A stretch of 64,000 nt of DNA from Asterias rubens (Eukaryota; Echinodermata; Asteroidea; Forcipulatida; Asteriidae), in contig NC_047066.1 in the NCBI RefSeq assembly GCF_902459465.1, forward strand, positions 19,409,047-19,473,046, in the 5' to 3' direction. This document shows positions 26,724-38,700 of this stretch, piece after piece. The notes beneath the pieces are model-generated. The model did not search any database. It was given only the letters and a program-made list of their open reading frames with translations, and had not been told where the DNA came from. A program made the position numbers and the translations under genes. Every line of letters starts with the position of its first letter. Positions within the stretch are counted from its first letter, which is position 1.

Positions 26724-29700
26724 ATGGGGAAGCGACAGCATCAATCAGATAAGATGTAAGTCGTTTTTTGGAAAAGTTTCCGTATCCTGCCACCACTTTT
26801 TCATTGGTTTAAAACAGCCAATTAATTGTTAATCGTGTACACCGTCACCGTGTACTGTAGTATTTTTGTGTGGCGAGTTTGCCACATCCACACAAAGTCA
26901 AGTGGGGCTAATTGTTCAGTAATTTTACCCGTACTAGTAGTAGTACTGTACTACTACTATAGTTATAGATGTTAACACCCAGTCAACATAAATTCACTCA
27001 AACATATGAAATATTAATATTCCCTAATTAAAGTTTTCCAAATTATCATTGACATTTTGAATCCTCGTTTTTTAGTGAGGATAACATTCCGTATGGCGCC
27101 ACCACTTTTTCACTCTTTTTTGCAAAAAGGGATATCTTTGAAGTAAATCTACGAATTTAAGATATTGTTATTTCAATTGAAATGTCAGGCCATTAGCTAT
27201 TTTTTGCTTTTCAATTGAAAATCGGTGGCCTGCTAGGCCTATTGATTGTTCCAATACAATTATAATGGACTCCCTTTGCTTATTTGGCCTACCCCCACTT
27301 AGCATCAGGAATTGTGAAGATCTTATGAACAAAAACTCATGATGTTTTCTTTAGCCAATTTAAAAATCCCCCTCCAGTTTGCACTTCAATTGAATAATTG
27401 TGGAGCGATGTTTTGCTGTAATTTTATGAGAAAAACTATCTCTGACTAAGCTGACAATTGCCCATTTAAACATCTTCTCGAAACTGACTGGATAAATTTG
27501 AAATAATTTTGGGTTGATCAAAGTAAATTAACTAGAACTGTGACTATACACACTTGCGCTACTTTAAATCCAGTTATTATTTTGTTCTATTTACATTTTT
27601 ATTTGTTCAATATTGACAGGTACATTACATCGAAGGAATGGGCAGCCTTCTATGGCGGAAAGAAACCAGGTACAAATTAGAGAAGCAAACTTCCTTCCTG
27701 TCTGATTATACAGTATTACCCACAATAGCATGGGAAAGTGTCTATACAATGCAAACGTATATTTTACTCACACAACCTCGGGATGAGGCTTGTTCAGTAC
27801 ATTTACTTGTAACTCTGTCGTTCACTTTTCTTGTTGAAAATTCTTTTAAACTTAAACAAGCAAATGGAGAGCAATGTGTAACAAGCCAGATGGGTTGCTT
27901 GGACATTTTGTGCACTGGCTGGTCCTGGTGTTTTATACCTGAGCTTTGGCCATCGGACTAACTATTGGGAAAGAATGCTGCCCTTGGCCTGAGGTTGGTA
28001 CATGCTCATGAAATAAATATCCTTGCACATTCTAATAGTAAGATGAAATTCATGGCCTGCATAATGTCACTGTGATTACAAAACTATAGACACAGAAATT
28101 AATAGAAGGTCCACTTCATCACGAGGTTGCCATCATCTTCATGATCTTTGGTTTTGCTCACAGAAAACACAATATAATCATAGCTATTTTATTTATTTTT
28201 TAATAGATACTGGTGAAAGAGCAGCTTTTCGACGCTTGCCATATGACCATTGTAGGTAAGTTTCCGAGTCGCAGTAAACCTTTGGTAAAATACATTTCAA
28301 TGTTACCTTTGTTAAATACCACTTTCATTACAAAAGTAGTTTTTACTAAAGGTATTATTATACTTCAGAACTGGAATTACACGTTGGCCACGATGGCCAT
28401 GGCCGATGATGCACTTCAAACTGGCTGTGGTGCCCCATCCAAAAAGTACAATTTTCACGGCCAAAAATGCCGTGCCATTTCTCCCTGTTGGCCGCTGTGC
28501 CCTTTTTTTTAACCCAAGTTCCATATTTTGTTATTGACACAAATATTTGTGTCCAACTACTTCCGGCCGTCAATAATATTATCCAGACTCTATTCAGCAG
28601 TCGTGGTCATACGACTATATGATCTTTGGTCGTGGGATTCAACATTCACAAACACAACAGAGATCGATTATTCCCCTTGCATAGTCATTGCACACGCTAG
28701 CGCGAATCTGCGTCACATAATCACACGCCCGTTTATTTGACGTCCCAATTTCAAAAGGATCTAGTCTAACACAATTCATTTAACAGTTGTCAGTAATGCC
28801 CATAATGGTATCACTTGTTTGTTGAATGGACAAAAAAAAAACATGGTGAATGAAATGACTTTTAGAACTTGTTTACGAAGGAATTTTTTACTTGTGTTCT
28901 TACTGAAAATAATCGTTTAGGGTTTCTCTTTGCCCTATGAATGAAAACTGTCTCATTGGGTTTACCACCCATAGGGAAACCTCTGGTCACTTTTTAAATT
29001 TTTAACAGACTTGCCTCAATAAAATAAGGCTTATGACCCGTTCGATAACTTAATGGCCCTCGCGATTTTGAAATCTTTTGGCCTTGGTGCCCTGCCAAAT
29101 TTGGCCTGCTCCAAGGCCAAAGTGGCTGCCTTAAAAAAATGGTTATTCCAGGCCTGATAATTAATAAATGAGGTTTCTGGATGAGAGCTTTACCCTTGCA
29201 TTGGCTTCCATTGCTGAGGTCAAGCAATGGTCACATGCTTGCGCCACCCACAACTTTCAGCTAATGATAGGGATTTAGATCTTCCTTACAGCGACCTCGG
29301 TGAGGGCGCTGTTTTGGGGCTTTTGACGTTGTATGCAAGGGGTCTATAGGCTTATTTGATTCTATGTGTTTTTGTGTCTCTTATAGTTTGTCCTTCCAGC
29401 CTTTTGAACACCCGTACTGTACCAAAGATGGAGTCATATTTGACCTGGTCAGCATCATGCCTTATATCAAGAAATATGGAACAAACCCAATCACGGGTGA
29501 AGTGAGTTACTTGTCTTACTTAACAAAACTCTCCAGAATCTTAAATAAAGTTAATAATGCAATTTAGGTAAACTCTTGATCACAACACTGAAAATATTTT
29601 CATATATTTTCAAAGTTGTGATCAAGAGTTTACCTCAATTGTATCTAACTACTAACACGGATGAACTTTCACGCTAAAGTTAATAATAGTTAAGGTTTCT

Positions 29701-32700
29701 TTCACAGCGCTAATTTTCATTACTTGGTGATGCTCAAGGCTTGCCAACAAGCCGTATTTTTCTACAATATATTGTGGAGCTTTGTTTTTGAAGTATGAGA
29801 CCTATTAATTTTCATACATGAAGCACCAATGAATGGGTTACAAGAGCACCAAACTCAAGCTTTAGTGTTTCTGTTCAACAGAGTGTGGGTTCGAGTCCCG
29901 GTCTTTACACTTGTGTCTCTAAGCAATTGCTTCTCTCCACCCAGGGGTAAATGGGTACCTGTGAGGGCAGAGATGATTCTTGTGATTGATTATTGTAGCT
30001 CAGTAGCGCATATTTGTTGCACAGGCTGTACACTCCCCAGGGAGCTGAGATGGTTTAAGGAATGAATTAATGGCCCAGTGACCAGGGGTAGTAATGTTTG
30101 AAGCGCTTTGAGATGCCCTCTAGGTGTGAAAAGCACTACATAAAAACTGGTTATTATTATTATTAATGTGCAGCTGATCAAACCAGGAACATCATTCAAT
30201 AAGTGTACTGGGTTATTTAACAGTTTAACATGCATGCAATACACAACACACGGGACCAACAGCTTTAAGTCCCATCTGAGGGATGCAGATTATTATCATT
30301 ATTTTTCTAAGGTTTCCTGTGAAAAGCACACTGAAGATTTGTTTCTATTTGTTCCAATCTTAGGCAATGGATACAAAGGCCCTCATCAAATTGAACTTCC
30401 ACAAGAATTCTGGTGGTAAGTTGGAACCTTGATAAAATCAGATCTAATTTACCAATAAAGCAATTTCTTGGCAATAATGATTATACAGAAATGAATTGTC
30501 TCTTAAAGCCATTGGACACTTTCAGTAAACAGTGTTGTCCAAGGCCCACACTTTGTGTATCACAACTTATATATAAAATAACAAACCTGTGAAAGTTTAG
30601 GCTCAATCGGTCATCGGAGTCGGGAGAAATAACGGGAAAACCTACGTACCCTTGTTTCCGCACGTTCGCCGTTTCATGACATGTGTTTAAAGGCACCTGG
30701 AAATAGATTTTTGTTTTCCTTCAAACATTAGAGTATATTGTGTGGGGGTGACTCCGCCTACCCCTTTTGTGACGTCAATCGAGGAAGACTTTGCCTCGAT
30801 CGACATCGAACACACGTACGTGCAAGTACATTCAAGTCCTAGTCGTGAGTGTGTACGTTTTGAAAAAGTTTTTTTCTTGCAATTTTGCGGCAATGTCGAC
30901 CAGGTGTATTGCTGCTGGATGCAGCAAAACAACTAAAGATGGTGTCAGTTTGCCAAGTTGTCCGGTCCGACGTCTTTTCCAGCGCTGTGCGGCAAACACT
31001 TCGAGCCGTCGTGCTTCGAGAATCCGGAATACACTACACATTTGACATGAAGAGAAAAGTTCTTTTCTAAAACATGACGCCATCCCAATAATTTGTCCAG
31101 CTAGTGGAAAAGTCGAAGAAGGTACCTGAAAGACGTAACGAACCTAGATGAGCATTTGCCTAACGTGAAAAAAATCAGGTATTGTTTCAACTTTGAGGGC
31201 ATGTTTTTAGCTTGTGCAAGCGTCACTATACTGTGTTGGCACTGCATGCGATTTATCGCGCCTCGTTTGACGTCACGAACAGCGCCCTCTCGGGTCGGGC
31301 TTTTTTTCAAATTTGTAAATAACATGGAAACTAATTTTTGTAAACCTTAGTTAGTTGTTTATTCATATTCCACTCTTAAAAACACATATTTTAGTGACAA
31401 AAGCTTTATTTTGACAAAATAACACTTCCAGGTGACTTTAAAATAAATCCGTAATTCTCGATAACGAGAATTGATAATTGTTTGAATGTTTTCTCAAAAA
31501 GTAAAGCATTTCATGGAATAATATTTCAAGAGAAGTCTTTCACCATGACCTTCTGTAAACCCAAGTTATTTGTAAATCTGTGATTTTTTTTTTTTTTCTG
31601 TTCCGAAAGTGTATAATGGCTTGAAGGGATAATCTTCAGATACATGTACGTGTACCATCAACTTTTGCAAGAAAATGTTGGCGTATATCAAAAATGAGAG
31701 TGTCAAAATATTTGTCAGTTGTGTAACATTAATTGTCTTCTTCCAACTTCATCAATTAAGTGTTTGGTTTCTTTTAAAAATACTTTCTCCCTATAGGTAA
31801 ATACCATTGTCCGGTCACCTTTAAAGTATTCAATGCAAACACACACATTGTTGGCGTCAAACCTACAGGCAATGTGTATGCGTATGAGGTAAGTTTTTAT
31901 GCTAATAAATATTGTTAGTAATGCCTTTTGTCTAGTGCCTTTAAGTTGGAAATGTAATTATACTTCAAACTTCAATTTTTGTCTACATGTCTTCAAATCC
32001 GTTGCTCACCAGTCGCCATCATACATGTTCATATCTGACATTCTATATCTATATGTCCCACCGAGTTCTCTACACTCTTCCTCAGAGAACCTCTTGGCCG
32101 AACATCGCATCGTCTCTAGAACTGGTTTACGTGCATTTTCTGCTGCTGCTCCAAATGTATAGAACTCATTACCATCACATCTTCGCCATGCAACTACACT
32201 TGGACAATTCAAGAAACTACTCTAGACTCATTAATCCTGAAATACTTGACTGTTTTATTTGACTATCAGTGGAACATCTTCTATAGTTTTGACTTTTGTT
32301 TCATCTTCTGTAGGCACTTTATATTCTTAAAAAGGCACCTGATATAAATGCTGATATGTAGAGTGTCATTGCCGAGTGAATTCAAGTTCTGGTGCTGATT
32401 CACCAGAGTGAGGGTTTGAATTCCGGTTGTGACACTTGTGTGCTTGAGCAAGATACTTTTCTATAATTGCTACTCTTCACCCAGGGGTATAAATGGGTAC
32501 CTGCGAGGGTAGAGCTTGGTATTGTGTATGAAAAGCCACAAGCGCATTACAGGCAGCTCAGGGCTGTATACTCCCCAGCGAGCTGAGAAACATTACAGGG
32601 ATGTTAACTATATAAAAATTTGTTGTTATGTATGTATATATGTATACAGATTTGAACCCTTTTTTGGACTTTGATTACTATTCAGGCAATTGAGCAGCTG

Positions 32701-35700
32701 AACATTAAGACCAAGAACTGGAAGGACCTTTTGACGGATGAACCAATCACCAGAAAGGACCTGATCACGCTACAAGATCCCAGCCATTTGGACAAGTTCA
32801 ATATCTCTGCCTTCTATCATGTGCAGAATAACATCAAAGTGGAGACTGAAAGTAAGTGTCATAATAACAGCATTGAACATTTGGATAAGACATCAATACG
32901 CAAACCCACACTCTGATCAGCAGAGATGGGCTCGAATCCAAATAGGAGACTTTCCAACACTAGGTGGCAGCAGACATACCGGGTAAATTTCCATTGTTTA
33001 CGTAGTTCTGAACATGCGCATAATTCTGAGAACAATGGATTTACCCGGTAAGTCTGCTGCCCTCTATCGTCCCAGAAAGTCTCCCATTGTGACACCTGTG
33101 TCCTTAAGCAAGACGCTTAATAATGAGCGAGACAGAAAGCCATTAGTCATTCGTATTGTATAACACAGGTAAACGAACCCCTTCAATTACACTGTGAACG
33201 ATCTGGATGTGATTTCTCAGAAAAATGGTAAGGTGGCTCACCTGGATGTGATATGGGTAGGGCTTGTATGTGATATTGGCAGGGATGTTATATCACATCC
33301 AAGTGAGCCACCTCACAATTTTTGTAGAGAAATTACATCCAGGCCGTTCACAGTGTTATCAAAAAGAGGATGGGCTTCGCCCCTGGTGTTCCTGGTTTTA
33401 TAAATTACAATGTCCCTTTCACATGTATTACATTTATTTGTCTACTTTGTTCTCTCCCTGCTCTGTTTTGTACTTAAACTGGATACAAAATAAACTTGTT
33501 AGAAAAACTGTGTCTCTGAAGTTAAACCTTTTTGTTCATCATATCCGCAGGTGAGAAGAGAGCAAAGGAAGGAGCAAATTACTACATGAATTCCACCAAC
33601 TCTGAGACTAAGAACATTCTGAAGGAACTGTACAGAGACTACAAACCTGCAGTGAGTACTTGGGAGCTAGCCTGATAGACCATGCAAGGCTCACACAAAT
33701 TAAAGCATTTTCGGGAAACTGTTGGCTTTCTCTGTTGGCATTGACATACACATTAATAATCAAACACTTGTACACAGTGTAATTTTACACTTTGTTGAAG
33801 CACAGAATGATGTGTAATAAAGCACCATGATTTTACGAACTCTTTATTTGCGTATCCACTATAAGCCCTGATGATGGTTAAAATTTAGCCTATAAGTTGG
33901 GAACATGCACGTCGTACACATCAGGGCTGGCACTTGCAAAGCAGTCCACTGCCCCAAGTTCTAGCAGATTCTTTTCATTTGTATTGGGGTTTTAAACAGT
34001 TTTTACAGTTAAATTCTGAATCAGGTTGGTTACCCTGTGGGAATTCTGTGGGAATTTTGCACATAAAGAAATGGTGGTGATTGGCCAATGCATGGGGAGG
34101 GGAGCTTGTGAAGTGTGCAGTGTTACTTTTATTAGATCATAATTAATAGTAAGTATTAATCAACTTATTTTGGGTCATTAGCTTAAACTGTTCTTTCGTC
34201 ATTTTGTTTGTTTTAAAGGAAAAGAAGGAAGATGACACAAAGGGTGCAGACCACCTAAATGCTGTAAGTATTTCAGCTGATTATTCATGAATGTACCTGA
34301 CTTAAATTTGCTCCTACTCTAACTTGCTCGGTAGATTAACAAATGTGCTCCTTCACAAGCTTGTGGCAGAATCATTCTCCTTTATTGATTTACATTGTAA
34401 CAAAGAAATAAAAGATTCCAGATTCTGTTTGTACTACACAGGTTTGCTTCAGAAATGTAAATGAGAATTTTTGTAAATGTTATGCTGGATATCCTACTCT
34501 GAACGCAGCCCTGTGTGTTGTCAATATAGTCATATTGATATCATGTGTCCTGTTCATTATATTGGTATATTTTACTAACATTATCACATAGTGGTAGAGA
34601 ATCATAGGTCAGATTTTGAAAACATCAACATTATGAGAAACATAGTATGTTTTACTCTCATTTAATTGAATGGCACCCAAAACAAAGATTTTGACTAATA
34701 GGGAGACCGCCAACATGTCCATGTAGGGCTGGATGGCTCAGTTGGTAGAGCGTCAATACATTTATCTGGACGTTGTTGGTTCGAGTCCACCTTTAGTAAA
34801 TTTTTTTGTCGTTCAAACCCAAACCATTTAATTAAATACTTTTCAACTGTTTATAATAATTCATTTGAAATGGAAATGTGAGTCTTTAATTTGATTTTGT
34901 TAAGTATCGTTAGTTTGTTTTATTGTATACATACATGCATTGTACATAGTGAAATGCATTTTGGTTTTTGAATTGATTTAAAATGTTTACAACTGTGCAT
35001 AAATTCTCAAGTGAATGGACATAAACAACATAATAAAAAACCGATGTACACTAAAACAACATTCATAAATACCTCAGACAGTTTCGCTGTTCCATTTGGT
35101 GGAGAGCGCGTCACGTGGGTGTGTATAAACCTTTGTTTATGACCAGTAAAAAGTGTTGAAACATGGGCATGACACGCGAGTTTGCACCTGTGCTTATAAG
35201 ACAGTTTCTTCATTCCTATTGGTCGAGAGCATCGGCCAAGACAGTTGTGCCACATCACGCGATACGTGCGACGTGCACAGCATTCCCTTATAAGGAGTTG
35301 TTTACCCGAGGGCCTTGACTGGGCCTTACCATTTTCATAGCTGGAGGGGTGTTGCATTGAAAAAAATCATTAAAAAATTATAATTTTTGCATTTATTTTA
35401 CTTTTTGACCATAAGTGTTGATGTTTTTATACCGAAAAGGTATTTATGAATGGGAATCAAAGTGTGTTGAATTGGTTTTTAACTAGTGCTTTAAACCTGC
35501 CGAGGCCTGGTTTTGATAATTTACCTCGACTTCGTCTCGGTAAAATTATCAAGAACCAGGCCTCGTTGGGATTAAACCACTAGTTGAAAACCTCTTCACC
35601 ACACATTGATTCCCTTAATAAACTACAACATTATCTTTTTTCTGATACATGGCTACCCTTTGTATGTTTAGGCTCATTACAGCACGGGAATGGTTGCAGC

Positions 35701-38700
35701 AGGTTTCACCTCTACGGTCATGAGTCCAGAAACATCACAAAAAGCAGGTAAGCATCCATGGGTTGGTCTTTCCTTTTATAACATCTCTTATAATCGTTGC
35801 GGTACCCGCTGCCAAAACATAGAATTCAAACTGCCTCTAGCTACCGGGCAACCTCGGTAGTCTAGTTGGTAAGACACTGCTCTAGGGTTGCTCTAGATGG
35901 TTTAAGGAGTGATTTAAGGCCCAGTGACCAGGGATAATAATGTGAAGCGCTTTGGGAAGCCCTCTGGGTGTGAAAAGCGCTATATAAAAACGGGTTATTA
36001 TTGTTATTATTGCAAGGGTCGTGGGTTCGAATCCTGCCCGAGTAACATGCATGTGATATTTTTTCACAGGACTCGGGGAAAGTGCTGAGTATACAGTGCT
36101 AACACACATAGATGTATGGGTAAAACCTAAAGTTAATATTTTCCTTTTACTGTTTATACAATTTGCTGGCCTGAGAGTTTAAAGGTGGGGTCATAGATTG
36201 ATTTTTCTGAATATTTTACCAATCCATCACACTACATGTACCTCTAAACCCTTAACAGATATCATGACATAAGATTCTTACCATACCTGAAATACATGAT
36301 ACCAAATACATGATACCATTCACCAGGACAGGGGTCTACACACAGTCATTTTTTCCCAATAGCATTAGGATATGGAACAATCTCCCGGTAGACCTGATCA
36401 ACTGTACAACTCTTGCTAGCTTTAAGCAGGGTGTACAGTCAGTCCAGCTCCGCTAGGTCAGCCTGAGCTGTTTTTAGCCGCACGTTCACTGTTCACCCAC
36501 CTGCACTGTATATGTCTACACCCTCGCATGCACACAACTACCACAGTACGCAATACACCAGATGGTGGACTGTACTTTCACGGAAGAAGAAGAAGAAGTT
36601 TTTCTTTTTTAAAGACACTGGACATCTGTGGTGGTAATTGTCAAAGACCAGTCTTCTCACTTGGTGTATCTCATCATATGAACAAAACAACAAACCTACA
36701 AAATTTGAACTTAACTACTCGTTGAAGTTGCGAGATAATGATTGAAGAAAAAATACCCTTGTCACACAAAGTTGTGTGCATTCAGATGCTTGATTTCGGG
36801 ACCTCAAAATCTAATTCTGAGGTCTCAAAATCAAATTCAAATATTTTGGTGGAAATTTACTTCTGTCTCGAAAACTATGTTACTTCAGAGGGAGCCGAAT
36901 CCCACAATGTTTTATACTATCAACAGCTCTCTATTGCTTGTTACCAAGTAAGTTTTTATGCTAACAATTATTTTGAGTAATAACCAATAGTGTCCAGTGC
37001 CTTTAAAACAGTCTACAAGGAACTAAAACAGGTACAGGTACCGCACATAATTAATAAGAACTTTTCATTTCACATCATTTTCTTTCAGCTGTAATTGATG
37101 AGGATGTTATCAGATATGAGCGAGTGAAGAAAAAAGGTTACGTTCGTCTGATGACCAGCAAGGGAGTTCTGAACCTTGAGCTTCACTGTGATTTGGTCAG
37201 TATTGATTGAATTATAGAATAACAGTGTCAGGACCCAGTCTTCACTGGTAATGACTGTCACTTACCCATTAATACAATCTAGTCAATGAACAAAACAAAC
37301 AAAACCTGATAGAAATGTTATGAGTTGGTGACCTCTCTTTTCTGTGGTATTCTCAAACTTTTTGTAGCCGCGTTCAAGCTGTGTCTTTAATCTGATAAGT
37401 TTTTGTGTAGCGCCTATTCTCTTTCATATGGTCTAATATGAATGTTTTTTTTTAAAGAACTTATTCATATATTGGCTTCATGCTTTCTGATGTGTGTGTT
37501 CTTTGTGCGATATGAGTTTGTGACTATCCTCGACCTGTTTGTAGTCAGGTACAAGTGCTGCTTTTTAGGATGAGAAGTGTTTGTGTAACACTTAGTTTCT
37601 TACATATGATTCAATATAAATGCATATTTATAAGAACCAAACAATGTATTGGCTTTATGCTTTACAATGTGCGTTACAATGTGTGAGCCACCTAAGCAAA
37701 AATCACTCAATGTCTGCACATTCTTGCATACACTTGTTCGCGCGCATGCATGCGGAATCGACTACTCAACAACTTGCAAAAATGTGACCAAGCCCCAAGT
37801 GGATAAAATCTCCAAGGTTAGTTATAATTCATTTCCAAACTGCTGTTTGTTTCACTGTTTGTTGAATTGCTGTTAAATTGGCAACTTCTCGTCTGATCAT
37901 TCTGATCTTCTCTTTTTATCGTTTAGTTTCATAGAAAATTGTAAAACACAGCACAAGTTTGTGTATGTTTTGCCATGTCTTCTATTTTGCAACTACCAAG
38001 TTGCATTCATACAGTATTATGTGGTATTTCATGTCGTTAATGCACTCATATGCTTTTCATAGATTGATCGTAAATTTTGACACTCATGGACTTTATAAAG
38101 TGTTTTGGGGTTGAAAACTTCTTCCTTTGTTCATTTCTGAATGCGCTAAATTTATGTGTATTTAATGACGTATTGTATAAATTATGTTGTGTATATTTTC
38201 TGTTTATTTATAATGTGCATATGTATACTTTCAGACCATAAAAGGTAATTAATATTGCATTTATTTGTTGCTTTGTCAATATTATCTTTTCCAGCTGCTT
38301 TTGAATTGTTGATTTATGTAGTTTTAATCCATTTACGTATTAATGAAGACATGCAATGTACTTGTATTTTGTTTCTTACTACTCGGTTTTCATTATTTTA
38401 TTATTGACATTCATTTATTTTATTCTATAACACCCCACTCCCTTTATAATCCGTCTTCAAGGTGACCATATTTTAAGACAAATCCCTAGAAACCAAATAA
38501 TTTTATTCATAATTTAAACATTTTCTATTCCAGGTCAAAAAAACTTGTGAGAATTTCTTAAAATTGATTGCCAAGGGCTACTACAAGGGAACGATATTCC
38601 ACAGGTCCATCAAAAACTTCATGGTAAGCATTCAAGTTTCATTTAGTGGGTTCTTACTGTTTGCTTTCAAACTGCATTTTCAGAGACTGTTCACCATTTT

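Larger units (their letters stand above)
30503..31624. mobile_element. TTAA-flanked miniature element, family B, interrupted by another element
   Basis: Left end TTAAAGCCATTGGACACTTT at 30503; right end CCGAAAGTGTATAATGGCTT before 31624. The uninterrupted relative at 54504-54876 shows the two halves are contiguous: its ATGTGTTTAAA junction corresponds to 30681-30691 joined to 31438 onward. It lies in the PPIL2 intron between exons 30364 and 31797. Confidence 0.88.

Noticed and set aside
26479..26796. 105-codon minus-strand frame over the PPIL2 start.
   Set aside because: It is antisense to the certain first exon of PPIL2 and has no homology features I recognise.
37649..37876. Possible extra PPIL2 exon (reads [10 protein letters not shown]).
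   Set aside because: Exon 37089-37195 joins 38534-38623 in phase 0 and gives the conserved cyclophilin sequence; inserting more would disrupt the fold.
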